A program made the translations under genes and the position numbers. Under the pieces are notes generated by a model. It saw only the letters and a program-made list of their open reading frames with translations, made no database searches and had not been told where the DNA came from. A DNA stretch of 64,000 nucleotides from JBBTCX01 sp964494205 (GTDB lineage Bacteria; Planctomycetota; Phycisphaerae; UBA1845): contig CAZBRD010000001.1 in NCBI GenBank assembly GCA_964494205.1, forward strand, positions 124,001 through 188,000, read 5' to 3'. Numbering within the stretch: position 1 is the stretch's first letter; each line of letters starts with the position of its first letter. This document shows positions 42,723 to 52,643 of the stretch, one piece after another.

Positions 42723-45700
42723 GCGATCGCCATCTCCGTGTGAGTTGCCTCTTCGACCGCCTCAGCCGTGGGATACTCGCCGCCCCTCCAAAACCAGCGC
42801 AGGAATCGTCTCGCGTCATTGACCGCCACGTAAATGGCCGGCACCAGCAGCACCGTGACCACCGCGGAGAAAACCAACCCAAACGAAAACGCGATCGCCA
42901 TCGGCATAACCGATTGGGCCTGCCCGTGTGTGACAATAAGCAACGGGAACAACCCCGCCGTGTCCGTAATCGCACTGAGTATGATCGCCGTGAATCGGAC
43001 TTCGCCGGCGTGGTGAATCGCATCGATCAGCGACGCCCCCTCGCGCAGCTTCTCATGCGCGGCGTCGATCACGATGATCGCGTGATCGACCACGATGCCC
43101 GACAGAGCAACCAGCCCGAACAGGCTCATCATGGTGAGGTCGTACCCCAGGATGAAATGGCCCAGCACGGCGCCGATTCCTCCAAACGGTATCGTAATGA
43201 AAATGACCAGCGGCTGGACGTAGGACTTAAGCATGGCAGCCAGCATGGTGTACATCACCAATGTGGAGAGAATGAACCCCGTGAACAGACTCTGCATCGA
43301 CTCACCGATGGCTTTGCGATCGCCGCCGAAGGTGATGTCCATACCGGGGTACTCTCGCGCCAGGCTGCCGAGAAAATCCCGCTCCAGCGTTTGTAGAATC
43401 TGCTCCGCGTTGGCCGTGCTTTCATCAATGTCAGCCATCACGCGAACACGTCGCTTATTGTCTTGGTGCATGATCTGTGCGAAACCGCGCCCGCGCTCAA
43501 TCTCTGCGACTTCCGCGAACGGCACTTTTTTTCCGCCCGGACCTTCGATCAGCATCCGCTCCATTTGCGCCACGGATTGCCGCTCGTCGTCTTCCATGCG
43601 CACACGCACGGTGACTTCATCGCGCCCGCGCCGCAGTTTGACCGCTTCGCCGCCGAAGAAGGCGTACCGCAATTGCCGCGCGACGTCCTCGACCGTCAGG
43701 CCGAGCGATCGCGCCCCGGGCAACAGCTTCACCTTCAGCTCGCGCTTACCGGGAATGAGGTCGTCGTACACGTTGGTGACGCCACCAAATTCCCGAAGCT
43801 TCGCCATGAGCGTTTCCGAGGCTGCCTCCAGATCCGCCATGCTGTCCGAGAGCAGACGAACCTCGAGCGGATGCCCCGTCGGGCCAAGCTGCTGCCGACC
43901 GATCGTCATCTCCGCCGCGTCAGACACTTCTCCGATGAACTTTCGCCAGACGGCGATGATCTTGTCGTCATCCAGCGCACGCTTGTCAGCCTGCATGAGT
44001 TCGACGCGGACTTCGCCCAGATTGCTGCCGCGAATCGAGTGAAAATCGTTGAACTCGCCAGCCACCGAATACACCTGGCGCACCAGTTCGCCCTTGGAGG
44101 CCGGTTTCAATTCCGGTTGACCGTTCAGTTCCCAGGCCGCGCTTTCGATTCGTTCGATCGTATCTCCCGCAACACTGGCAGGCGTCCCTTCGGGAAATCG
44201 GATACGCGCGCGAAGAATGTTCCCGTCCTCCTTGGGCAGCAACGTGAACGGCAAGCGCCCGCCGGCGATGAATCCTGCCGCCACTAAGAGCACACCGAAA
44301 GAAATCGCAATCGTCACATATCTTGCATCAATGCATTTGCGATACACCGGCCGATACCACCGAATGACGAACGCCTCGAACGTGCGGTCAATCCACAGGC
44401 GAATTCTCGTTTGCCCCAATTTGGCCGAATGCTTATCGCTGAGATGCGCGAGATGCGAAGGCAGTATACAAAACGCATCGATGCTGGAGGCCACCAGTGC
44501 CGCGATGACAATAATGGGGATCGGCATGACGAACCGACCCATGATGCCTTCCACGAACATCAGCGGAACAAACGCAATGACCGTCGTTAACGTCGCGGCG
44601 ACGACGGGCTTAGCCACAAGAAGCGTACCTTCGATCGCCGCCTGCTGAGGCGAGAGTCCCTCTTTTCGCTTCGCGTGTACTGTCTCGGCGATAACGATCG
44701 AATCGTCGACAATGATGCCCGCGACGATAATCAGTGCGAACAGGCTCACCATGTTGATGGATTGCCCAAGGAAGTACATCAGAATGAGCGAGCCGGCAAA
44801 ACAGAGTGGAAGATCGGCCGACACCCAGAATGCGTAGCGAAATCCAATGAAAACTGCCAGCGTCAAAAACAGGAGCCCGATGCCCTGCAATCCGTTATTG
44901 ATTAGCAATTGCGTGCGCCCAGCGATATCCGTCGAAGCGTCGCCCCATACGGAGAATTGAATGCGATCGGGAAGCGTAGCCTGCCTCGCCGCGACATACT
45001 CGTGTACGCGCCGCGCGATGTTCGTCGTATCCTGCGTCGGCGTCTTGAAGACTGAAACAATGACCGCAGGTTTTCCGTTGAATCGCCCGCGAACCGCTGC
45101 TTCCTCAAACCCATCGCTGATTGTCGCGATGTCGCCGAGTCGAACGACGCCGCCTTCGTGTTCGAGAACGATCAGGCTTTCGTATTCCGCTGCCGAATAA
45201 CGTTGACCCACGACGCGAAGCGTTAACTCTTCCTCGGCTGTGCGAATCACGCCAGCAGGCAGGTCCAGGCTGCTGCGGGTTACGAACGCGAGCACGCTGG
45301 CCAGCGAAAGGTTGTAGGCCTGTAACGCTTCCTCCGAGAGCTCGATGATGATTTCATCTTCGCGCGCCCCGAGAAGCGTCACCTGATTGGCAATGCCCTG
45401 CACCACCAGATCGTTCTTCACTTCTTGTGCCAATCGCTTCAGCGTTCGCTCGGAGGCGTCGCCGAACACGGCGATATTGGCTACTTCCGTGCGAATGATC
45501 TTCTCGCTAACGACCGGCTTCTTGGCTTCCGGGGGAAATGAGGTGATCTGATCGACGCGATCCTTTACTTCTTTGACGATCGTATCAGTGTTCTTCACCC
45601 TGCGCTGCAACATGAGCCAGACCGTGCCCATGTTCTCGTTGGCTGAAGATGACACTTCGACGACACCGGCGATTCCCGCCACTGCCTCCTCGATCGGAAT

Positions 45701-45904
45701 GCAGATAGTTCGCTCGACGTCTTCCGGATTGGCGCCGGGATAAACAACTTCAATGGCGACGTGATCGGTGAATACCTGTGGAAATGACTCGCGGATCATT
45801 CCTCGCGTGGCCATGATGCCGCCAACGACCAGGCACCACATCAGCAGGTTGACGAGGATGCGGTTGTGGACCGACCCCGTGATGATACTTCGAAGAAAAC
45901 TCAC
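42719..45904 (-). CDS. RND efflux pump permease (AcrB/HAE type)
   Basis: 1061-residue inner-membrane proton antiporter. Twelve helices in two halves with periplasmic domains between 1/2 and 7/8. The proton-relay aspartates of helix 4 are kept (IIVDDSIVIAET), and helix 10 has LVALSGIVVDHAIIVIDAA. Domain starts FLRSIITGSVHNRILVNLLMW and SFPPEAKKPVV are typical of the hydrophobe/amphiphile exporter branch rather than the heavy-metal CusA branch. Starts with GTG in a GTGA overlap with the adaptor gene and overlaps the channel gene by ATGA. Substrate cannot be read from sequence. Confidence 0.95.
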   Translation of the reverse strand: MSFLRSIITGSVHNRILVNLLMWCLVVGGIMATRGMIRESFPQVFTDHVAIEVVYPGANPEDVERTICIPIEEAVAGIAGVVEVSSSANENMGTVWLMLQRRVKNTDTIVKEVKDRVDQITSFPPEAKKPVVSEKIIRTEVANIAVFGDASERTLKRLAQEVKNDLVVQGIANQVTLLGAREDEIIIELSEEALQAYNLSLASVLAFVTRSSLDLPAGVIRTAEEELTLRVVGQRYSAAEYESLIVLEHEGGVVRLGDIATISDGFEEAAVRGRFNGKPAVIVSVFKTPTQDTTNIARRVHEYVAARQATLPDRIQFSVWGDASTDIAGRTQLLINNGLQGIGLLFLTLAVFIGFRYAFWVSADLPLCFAGSLILMYFLGQSINMVSLFALIIVAGIIVDDSIVIAETVHAKRKEGLSPQQAAIEGTLLVAKPVVAATLTTVIAFVPLMFVEGIMGRFVMPIPIIVIAALVASSIDAFCILPSHLAHLSDKHSAKLGQTRIRLWIDRTFEAFVIRWYRPVYRKCIDARYVTIAISFGVLLVAAGFIAGGRLPFTLLPKEDGNILRARIRFPEGTPASVAGDTIERIESAAWELNGQPELKPASKGELVRQVYSVAGEFNDFHSIRGSNLGEVRVELMQADKRALDDDKIIAVWRKFIGEVSDAAEMTIGRQQLGPTGHPLEVRLLSDSMADLEAASETLMAKLREFGGVTNVYDDLIPGKRELKVKLLPGARSLGLTVEDVARQLRYAFFGGEAVKLRRGRDEVTVRVRMEDDERQSVAQMERMLIEGPGGKKVPFAEVAEIERGRGFAQIMHQDNKRRVRVMADIDESTANAEQILQTLERDFLGSLAREYPGMDITFGGDRKAIGESMQSLFTGFILSTLVMYTMLAAMLKSYVQPLVIFITIPFGGIGAVLGHFILGYDLTMMSLFGLVALSGIVVDHAIIVIDAAHEKLREGASLIDAIHHAGEVRFTAIILSAITDTAGLFPLLIVTHGQAQSVMPMAIAFSFGLVFSAVVTVLLVPAIYVAVNDARRFLRWFWRGGEYPTAEAVEEATHTEMAIA

Positions 45905-47397
45905 TCGTGCAGCTCAGGCACCATGGCAAGAACGGAGGGCTTGATAACGGAATCCATGAGAGTCAGCTTGGCCTCGTCGACCGGTTCAGCATCGATGGAA
46001 CGCAACGGATTGTGGTTCGTCGCAACCGCTTCGCGCACTCGAACGGACATACCATTGACCGGCTTGGCCAATGGGGTCGTGACCACAAAGTCACCGGGCT
46101 GCACTTGGCAAACTTCCGCCTCGCCGCGTTGATGATAACTAATCAAGACCTGGTTTCCGATCGCGCGCAACATCGAGATCTCGCGCTCCACGAGGTGCCC
46201 GCCGGTTTTGGAGCCCGGGTCGCGCTGCACCGCGTATACAAAACGATCGTCATAGATCGCATGCCGCGGTACCAGCATCGCATCCTTCAGTGGGCGACCG
46301 GGCAATTCCGCACGACAGAACATACCGATAGCGAGATCCAGCGAAAGTTCCTGGCCGCCGTGAACGACTTGCGCCGTCATGTCGCTGTCGCGAACTTCCA
46401 CAACCATCTTGGCGGTTCGCGTCGCCTCATCCACGCGCTCGAATCGACTCACGTAGCCCGGCCAACGAAACTCCTGATCGCGCAACGACCAGCTGACAGC
46501 CACGCGCGGACCATCCGCGCCGTTTTCGTCATCGAGCTCGTTGGGATGAATCGAATCAGCCAACCAGCGCAGCTCACGCGGGTCGACACCCACAGCCATC
46601 TCGAACGCTTCCATCTCTGTCAGCGTGGCAATCGAGAAGAACGCCGTGACGACCTGCGACACATTGGCCTGCACGCTCTCCACCCGCGCCTTGAACGGGC
46701 AGACGATGCGCGTCTCCGCCAGATCGTGCTCGACTTGCGCAAGACGTGCGTTGGCTGCATCAAGTTGGGCGCGCGTTTGCTGCACGGATAGCGGCAGCAC
46801 GGTGCGCTGGGCCTCCAACTCGGCCAATGCATCTTTGGTCCGCAGATACTTCAGGTTGAGTACGTCAACGTCGCGTTGCGTTCCGACCTTGTCCGTTTCA
46901 TAAAGCTGCTTCGACGTCTGATAGTCGGACTCATCGATCGCCAGCATGCGCTGGGCGTTCTCGATGCGAATAGCCAGGGATTCGATTTCTTTTTCCTGTC
47001 GCGCGATGGCCGCTTCCAAACCGCGCGACTCGGCGATCGCCTGCTTCTGCCGGGCTTCATAAACAACGCGCTCGACCTCAAACAGCACCTCTCCCTTGGG
47101 GATCACTTTTCCCTGCGCGAGGTTTGGATGGATGTATGTCAGCGCGCCGCTGATCTGTGGAATGATGTTGACCTGCCGTTTGGGACGAACCGTGCCGTGC
47201 CCGACCACGGGAAACGTGACCGCTTGCGGCTCGATAGCTACCACTTCGACCATCGGCGGAAGCGGTGTCGAGTTGCTCTTCGCGGGTTGGGGCTTGGTGA
47301 GTATCAGCCATCCGCCGAGGGCGGCTCCCCCGGCTAACCCACCTACAGCCAACGCCGTCCGGGCATAGCGCCGGTATCGTTCAAGATTTTCTGTCAT
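45901..47397 (-). CDS. RND periplasmic adaptor (HlyD/MFP family)
   Basis: 498 residues, first gene of the efflux operon. One N-terminal helix (TALAVGGLAGGAALGGWLIL) anchors it. The lipoyl half-motifs flank a long coiled-coil hairpin (about 125-240; AIARQEKEIESLAIRIENAQRML ... QVEHDLAETRIVCPFKARVESVQANVSQVV), then beta-barrel and membrane-proximal domains (DAMLVPRHAIYDDRFVYAVQRD). It bridges the pump and the outer-membrane channel. The 237-base region upstream (47398-47634) should hold the operon promoter; I see no regulator gene next to it, and the 3' half of that gap is the end of the next, also minus-strand, gene unit. Confidence 0.92.
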   Translation of the reverse strand: MTENLERYRRYARTALAVGGLAGGAALGGWLILTKPQPAKSNSTPLPPMVEVVAIEPQAVTFPVVGHGTVRPKRQVNIIPQISGALTYIHPNLAQGKVIPKGEVLFEVERVVYEARQKQAIAESRGLEAAIARQEKEIESLAIRIENAQRMLAIDESDYQTSKQLYETDKVGTQRDVDVLNLKYLRTKDALAELEAQRTVLPLSVQQTRAQLDAANARLAQVEHDLAETRIVCPFKARVESVQANVSQVVTAFFSIATLTEMEAFEMAVGVDPRELRWLADSIHPNELDDENGADGPRVAVSWSLRDQEFRWPGYVSRFERVDEATRTAKMVVEVRDSDMTAQVVHGGQELSLDLAIGMFCRAELPGRPLKDAMLVPRHAIYDDRFVYAVQRDPGSKTGGHLVEREISMLRAIGNQVLISYHQRGEAEVCQVQPGDFVVTTPLAKPVNGMSVRVREAVATNHNPLRSIDAEPVDEAKLTLMDSVIKPSVLAMVPELHE

Positions 47398-47634
47398 CAG
47401 AATGTTATCCCGGAGTCAGCTACTTCGAATGATCCATCCATGGAGCATCCGCGAGGAGTTTGCGTTTTCGTTCGCTGACTCAAACCGTGTTCCGAGCCGC
47501 CACGGTGACCGCTCCGTCGGTGCTCAGATCGCTAGATGGTAAATCATCCGCCTAACTCACAGGGGAGTCAAGTGCGGAATCAACGCGCCAATTCAAGATG
47601 TAACGGCTGATTCTGCACTTCAAATTAGCTTATT

Positions 47635-48693
47635 TCACAGGCCCGAAGGCAATTCATTCTCTATCGCATCAAGAACCGGCTCTAACCGTGCCTTTGGCTC
47701 TGATTTCAAGGCTGAACCGAAGCGATCCAAATCGCGCACAAATCGCCCCATGGCGTTTTGCGACAGCTCTTTCTGATTCATACCCACCCCCATTCGCTCC
47801 ACGTGAAATCCGTTAAGCTCTTGCTCATACTGACCTTGGATCGGGACCAACAACATCGGCTTCTCCAGAAACAGGCACTCGCTGATCAGGCTATGGCCTG
47901 CGGTAGCGATCACGCCGTTGCTCCCAGCCAGATCCAGAAGAAAGCCCTCTGGAGACGTCGGTTTGTACATCACCGTTCCCCGTTGCTCGCTTAACCCAAA
48001 TCCATACGCTCGGATGGGCATGTCCTTGAAACTCTCCAGGACATTTTGCAGGTGCTGCCCCCCGCCTTGGGCACCGAGGTAAGCCACGAGGTAATTGCCC
48101 CGCTTGCCCGACACCTCACGCACCCGCTGGCGAATAATTGGTGGCAGCAACACCGTTGGCTGATACCGAATCGGGGCGCGGATAAACGTCGTCACCAGGT
48201 TCCGCCGAGCCCCAGGACTGAAACCCATCCGAATGAAAGCCCGGGCTGCCCAGTAGTGAACGCGATGTCCCGGGGGCAAGTCCGCATCACAATGCGTTAA
48301 TAAATGTTGATTATCCAGACTGATAAAGGGGCGCCGCTCAGCCCACGCTAATGTGGAGCTAAACCATTCCGCATCCGATACGACAAGGTCCGGCTCAAAA
48401 TCCCGGAACAGCTGACTAATCGTCCGATAGGTTGGCCTCAGCGACGGCAGGCTCTTGGCGAGGATATCGATGGCGGTGCGCCCCATGTGAATCTTCCCAT
48501 TCACGAAGTGCAACGCGAACCCGAAGATGTCAGTCAACCTGTCTGGATAGATCTCGCGCAAATAGGCGGCGCTTTTCAGACTAGCAATGAAACGCACGTC
48601 GTGACCGCGAGCGAGCAATCCCGCCCCGACACTGTGTGCGCGCGTGGCATGACCAAGGCCTTCGCCGGATGCGCCATATATGATGCGGGCCAT
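47635..48693 (-). CDS. Glycosyltransferase of the MJ1255 / UDP-GlcNAc transferase-like family
   Basis: 352 residues from the ATG at 48693 (MARIIYGASGEGLGHATRAH); a longer frame reading back into the TSP3 gene is not supported. GT-B fold of the TIGR00661 / MJ1255 type: the glycine-rich N-terminal loop GASGEGLGHATRAHSVG, DLVVSDAEWFSSTLAW, and the donor-site region NGVIATAGHSLISECLFLEKPMLLVPIQGQYEQELNG. It probably adds a sugar from a UDP donor to a lipid or glycan; acceptor unknown. 65 bases after the TSP3 lipoprotein gene on the same strand. Confidence 0.85.
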   Translation of the reverse strand: MARIIYGASGEGLGHATRAHSVGAGLLARGHDVRFIASLKSAAYLREIYPDRLTDIFGFALHFVNGKIHMGRTAIDILAKSLPSLRPTYRTISQLFRDFEPDLVVSDAEWFSSTLAWAERRPFISLDNQHLLTHCDADLPPGHRVHYWAARAFIRMGFSPGARRNLVTTFIRAPIRYQPTVLLPPIIRQRVREVSGKRGNYLVAYLGAQGGGQHLQNVLESFKDMPIRAYGFGLSEQRGTVMYKPTSPEGFLLDLAGSNGVIATAGHSLISECLFLEKPMLLVPIQGQYEQELNGFHVERMGVGMNQKELSQNAMGRFVRDLDRFGSALKSEPKARLEPVLDAIENELPSGL

Positions 48694-48758
48694 GCCGAAA
48701 TGAGTAATCGGCAAACCGTTTGCTTGCAATGCCCAATGCCGTTGCGGGCGAGTTTCAC

Positions 48759-50063
48759 CTAAGGCACTTCCACCGCTTCCACCACCCGTCCATCGCTCTC
48801 GCGCACAAGGAAGAAGTCGTTGAGAGTTCCCTGCACCACGACCACCGGCTCGCCCGGGAACCACAATTGCGTGAACATCTGATCCGAAACCGCGATCTCC
48901 CAATTCGAGAACTCAAGGTCAACGAAGCGTCCATCGAGCGAAATACCCGCGATGTCTTCGTGCCCCACGGCTACGCCAATTTCCGCGGCAGTCACGGTTT
49001 GCTCGGCATCGAGATTGATGATCGTGGGCGGCGAAACAGCCACCTCTTCGCCGTCCAGCCAGGTAAACACGGTGCCCGCCTGCACCTCCCACACTGAACC
49101 GTCATCAAGCTCGACGGCATTATCGCCAAAAACCCCGACGAGTAGGAACGTCTCGCCGATCACGATCTCGCACACATCGCCGATGCCGTCGTCGTCCTCA
49201 TCCTCTTGGGCCGGATTGAAATCTATGGGACAGTTGTCAAACGTGTCGATCACGGTGTCGGCATCGAAATCAGGAAACGTGTCGCATTCATCGCCGATAT
49301 CGTCCTTGTCTGCGTCCCGCTGCTCGGGATTGAAATCAAACGGACAGTTGTCCTCGAAATTCAGCACACCATCGGCGTCAAAGTCGATGACCACTTCGCA
49401 CGCATCGCCTACACCGTCGCCGTCCGCATCGGCCTGATTCGGATTGGCCTCGTTCGGACAGTTGTCGCACGCGTCGCCAACGCCGTCTTCGTCGAAGTCG
49501 AAATGTACGGTGCCGGGAAGGATCGGGCACAGGTCACAATCATCAGGCACGCCGTCGTTATCTAAATCCCGCCGATCGTCACCGCCAAGACATACGTCGC
49601 ACTGATCGCCGACGCGGTCGTCATCAAAATCAAGTTGATCGAAATTCGGAAACGCCGGGCAATTGTCGAACGCATCGGGCACGCCGTCGTTGTCGCTGTC
49701 GGTGGTCGTGTCGATCGGCGTATCGGGATCGCCGTCGCAGAATCCATCCAACTCCACCTCTTCAAAATCCGAACAGCCATCGCCGTCGTTGTCGATCACA
49801 TGATCGGGATTGTCTTGTGCATCGTCGGGATCGGTCGCGGGCAGATTGTTCAATTCATCCTGATCGCTGAAACCATCTCCATCCGCATCGCCAGCGGGAT
49901 CGATCGGCGGCCCGTCGTCAGGCCCATCCTGCCCCGATCCTCCGCCGTTGGGGTCGTCGATTACGTCCCCGCCGTCCGGATCGAGATTGACCGCGCAAGA
50001 AGGACAGAACGCCAACGAAAGCAAGAGCAACGTGGCTAACAGTTTACGAGTGATACGATGCAT
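48759..50063 (-). CDS. Lipoprotein with thrombospondin type 3 calcium-binding repeats
   Basis: 434 residues. Lipoprotein-type signal (LLLSLAFCPSC, cysteine at 23). A glycine/aspartate-rich linker leads to about nine Asp-rich repeats of the thrombospondin type 3 kind (DSDNDGVPDAFDNCPAF, DFDEDGVGDACDNCP, DADGDGVGDACE and so on, residues about 60-290) that should bind Ca2+. The C-terminal 140 residues form a beta domain with two related units (VGVFGDNAVELDDGSVWEVQAG ... WFPGEPVVVVQGTLNDFFLV). Probably a surface protein. Highly acidic. Confidence 0.9.
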   Translation of the reverse strand: MHRITRKLLATLLLLSLAFCPSCAVNLDPDGGDVIDDPNGGGSGQDGPDDGPPIDPAGDADGDGFSDQDELNNLPATDPDDAQDNPDHVIDNDGDGCSDFEEVELDGFCDGDPDTPIDTTTDSDNDGVPDAFDNCPAFPNFDQLDFDDDRVGDQCDVCLGGDDRRDLDNDGVPDDCDLCPILPGTVHFDFDEDGVGDACDNCPNEANPNQADADGDGVGDACEVVIDFDADGVLNFEDNCPFDFNPEQRDADKDDIGDECDTFPDFDADTVIDTFDNCPIDFNPAQEDEDDDGIGDVCEIVIGETFLLVGVFGDNAVELDDGSVWEVQAGTVFTWLDGEEVAVSPPTIINLDAEQTVTAAEIGVAVGHEDIAGISLDGRFVDLEFSNWEIAVSDQMFTQLWFPGEPVVVVQGTLNDFFLVRESDGRVVEAVEVP

Positions 50064-50212
50064 TCATTTACCCCAAAACAATCGATGCGTCCGCGACGGC
50101 GCACGATTTCGCCATACGGGAAACCGCGTGCCAAGTACTTGTCATCAGTTCAAGTGTAGGGATTGGAGTGCGAGAAACAAAGTCGAACAGACATTTCCCG
50201 ACGATTAGCGAC

Positions 50213-51127
50213 CTATCCCCCGCGCCGCTTCCAAAAATGCAGAAATGCGAACACCGAAGTAATCGCCAGAACCATCACCATCCAGAATGCGAACCGCCAT
50301 TCTCCCAACGGAATCGGCACGTTCATGGAAAACGCGCTCACCACAAACGTCGGCACCATGATGGCGATCGTGATCACGTTCAAACGCTTCATCAGCACAT
50401 TGAGATTGTTGGCCACGATCGACGCGCGGGCATCCATCAGGCTCGCCAGAATGTTCGAGTACATCTCAGCCTGTCGGTAGCACTGGTTGTTCTCGATGAT
50501 CAGGTCGTCGGCTAGCTCCAATTCTTCCGTCTGAAAACCCAGCTTCGCGCCGTTGTTCTTCAGCTTATCCAGCAGCGCTCCGTTTGAGTTGATGGCGTTC
50601 ACATAGAACACGAGACTTTTCTGCAAACCGAACATACTGATGAGATGTTTGTTCTCCATCGACTTGTTGATCTCCGACTGCAACTCGTCGGAGATCATGC
50701 TCATCGCGCGCAGGTGCTCGCGAAAATGAACGATCGCTCTTCCTATGAGCCGAAGCAGAATTCCCGGCAAAGAAATCGCCTTCTGTATGGCGACTCCGTC
50801 AAACAGACTCGAATCATTCGCGACGACGATCCACAAATGGTCCTTGAATAGGAACACGCCGGTCGACATCACGCCGAAAACATACTGATCGGCCGAAGAG
50901 TAATTCTTTGGACGCTTGAAAATGATAGCCACGTGTTCCGGCTCGAACTCGATACGCGACAACTCATCGGGGTCCAGCGCCGACATCATGGTGTGTTCGT
51001 CGAGCTTCGCGACGTCAACGAGCTGCTTTTTCTCCGCATCATCCGGGTTGACGAAGACGCTGAGGGGGGACTCGCTCTGTGGCGATTCCACCAGCTTGCG
51101 TTCGATGATCTGATAATTCCTTCGCAT
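50213..51127 (-). CDS. CorA-like divalent cation transporter with SMN in place of GMN
   Basis: 304 residues from the ATG at 51127; a TTG at 51163 is an alternative without a ribosome-binding site. A soluble N-terminal domain with an alpha/beta funnel (about 1-220) and long stalk helix precede two C-terminal helices (NVITIAIMVPTFVVSAFSMNV and FAFWMVMVLAITSVFAFLHFW), the CorA layout with a basic tail (KRRGG). The hallmark GMN selectivity motif reads SMN (AFSMNVPIP). It may transport Mg2+ or another divalent cation, or have altered selectivity. Confidence 0.87.
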   Translation of the reverse strand: MRRNYQIIERKLVESPQSESPLSVFVNPDDAEKKQLVDVAKLDEHTMMSALDPDELSRIEFEPEHVAIIFKRPKNYSSADQYVFGVMSTGVFLFKDHLWIVVANDSSLFDGVAIQKAISLPGILLRLIGRAIVHFREHLRAMSMISDELQSEINKSMENKHLISMFGLQKSLVFYVNAINSNGALLDKLKNNGAKLGFQTEELELADDLIIENNQCYRQAEMYSNILASLMDARASIVANNLNVLMKRLNVITIAIMVPTFVVSAFSMNVPIPLGEWRFAFWMVMVLAITSVFAFLHFWKRRGG

Positions 51128-51253
51128 GGCGACCGGCCACTCTTGCTGGGGCGCGAATCCCAAATGCCAAAGCGGAGGAATCTACCTGCGCCTTGTCCTT
51201 AAGGCAACGGAGAAGCGATGTATCCAAAGCAAAGGTACTGGTGCAGTTTGAAT

Positions 51254-51355
51254 TCACGACGTGGAGAATACAGCCATAATCATGGCGATTAGTGCAGCCA
51301 CGGCCAATCCACCAACCAAAAGAGGGATCAGTAACTTTTGACGTGGAACGTACAC
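51254..51355 (-). CDS. Possible 33-residue single-helix membrane peptide
   Basis: A GTG start at 51355 with GGAG six bases upstream (51365-51362) opens a frame MYVPRQKLLIPLLVGGLA...FSTS that ends with TGA at 51254-51256. It has a basic N-terminus and one strong hydrophobic helix, as is typical of small membrane proteins. A TATAAT (minus strand, 51373-51368) lies just before the ribosome-binding site, too close to be its own promoter unless transcription starts at the GTG. It sits alone between corA-like and tdh. No homologue known; it could be chance. Confidence 0.4.
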   Translation of the reverse strand: MYVPRQKLLIPLLVGGLAVAALIAMIMAVFSTS

Positions 51356-51407
51356 GATTCGCTCCAAATTATATTATCTGCCATCAGCGCAAATATCGAA
51401 ATTGACT

Positions 51408-52541
51408 TTATCGATGAACCGGCGCGCCGGTGATGTCCGGTTCGTGCTCGCGGACTTTGCGCGGCTGCGCGATCTGCGGTGGTTTACCGCCGTTGGGCAA
51501 CAAAACAATCTTGCACGCGTCGCCGCGACTGAGCATGCCCATCGCGTCGTTGATCTCGTTGAACTCGATCGTCTTGGTGATCAGCGGTCGAAGATCAATG
51601 ACGCCGCCCTCCAGCAGCCAGCGTGTCTTGTACCACGTATCGAAAATCCGCCGGCCATTTAGCGCGAGCACCGTGAGGTTCTTGAAGATCATGTTCTCGG
51701 CCACGTCGATCTCGACGGGCCGCGACGGAATGCCAAATAGAATGACCGACCCACCATTGCGCACCACGCGAAAGGCTGTAGTGATGGCTGACGGCGCGCC
51801 GCTCATCTCCAGCACGAAGTCAATGCCGTATCCGCCGTTGGCTTCGACCATGCGGTTGACGGTCGTGGTGCCATCCTGTGACACATCGAACACCTGAGTA
51901 GCGCCCATCGTTTCAGCCAGCTTCAATCGTCGTGGGTGAATATCGGTCGCATAGACCGCCTTCGCCCCAACCGATTTCGCGATACCGATGGTGAACAACC
52001 CGATCGGCCCGCAACCCAGCACAGCCACCGATTGCCCGGACAAGTCCTGGTTCATCGTCGCGAACACGGCATTGCCGAACGGTTCCTGCAAAGTGGCAAT
52101 TTCCGGCGGCAGCTTCGATCGATTGTTCTGCCAGATCACCTTCTCCGGCACGACGACATAGTTGGCAAACGCACCGTTGCGATCGACCCCGAGAATCTGC
52201 GTTCGCGGACACATGTGCGCCTGGCCAGTGCGACACTGATAGCACATGCCGCACGTCACATGCGACTCAGCCGACACATAATCGCCAACGGCTGCGTGGC
52301 GAACTTTCTCGCCCACCTCAACAATGGTTCCGCAGAATTCATGCCCCAGCGTCAGCGGCGGTTTGATACGCCGCTGCGACCAGTCATCCCAATTCCAGAT
52401 ATGCAAATCGGTGCCGCACAAGCTCGCAGCCTCAACATACACCAGCACATCCTCGGGCCCAGGTTCTGGGCGCGGAACCTCGACCACCTCAAGCCCCTTG
52501 GCCGGCTTCAACTTGCATATCGCTTGCATCGTTTCTGGCAT
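51408..52541 (-). CDS. tdh: L-threonine 3-dehydrogenase (zinc-dependent MDR)
   Basis: NAD-dependent oxidation of threonine to 2-amino-3-ketobutyrate. Medium-chain dehydrogenase with the catalytic zinc site (LCGTDLHIWNWDDW, GHEFCG) and the structural zinc site CGMCYQCRTGQAHMC. The Rossmann motif VAVLGCGPIGLFTIGIAKSVGA is intact. Family hallmarks LQEPFGNAVFAT and GRRIFDTWYKTRWLLEGGVIDLRPLITK fit Tdh rather than general alcohol or sorbitol dehydrogenases. Length 377 is about 30 longer than usual because of a C-terminal tail (PQIAQPRKVREHEPDITGAPVHR). The usual partner kbl is not adjacent. Confidence 0.94.
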   Translation of the reverse strand: MPETMQAICKLKPAKGLEVVEVPRPEPGPEDVLVYVEAASLCGTDLHIWNWDDWSQRRIKPPLTLGHEFCGTIVEVGEKVRHAAVGDYVSAESHVTCGMCYQCRTGQAHMCPRTQILGVDRNGAFANYVVVPEKVIWQNNRSKLPPEIATLQEPFGNAVFATMNQDLSGQSVAVLGCGPIGLFTIGIAKSVGAKAVYATDIHPRRLKLAETMGATQVFDVSQDGTTTVNRMVEANGGYGIDFVLEMSGAPSAITTAFRVVRNGGSVILFGIPSRPVEIDVAENMIFKNLTVLALNGRRIFDTWYKTRWLLEGGVIDLRPLITKTIEFNEINDAMGMLSRGDACKIVLLPNGGKPPQIAQPRKVREHEPDITGAPVHR

Positions 52542-52643
52542 AACAACAAACTCAACTCAATGTTGGGTGTATTTGTAGCAAAACAATCACGGCTCGCCCC
52601 TACTCTTTACAGACGTCACTCTCATCGAAGAACTTGCGCCGCA

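Noticed and set aside
47635..48903. Longer version of the glycosyltransferase starting at 48903
   Set aside because: The extra 70 codons overlap the TSP3 gene and lack homology; the protein begins naturally with MARIIYGASGEGLGH at 48693.
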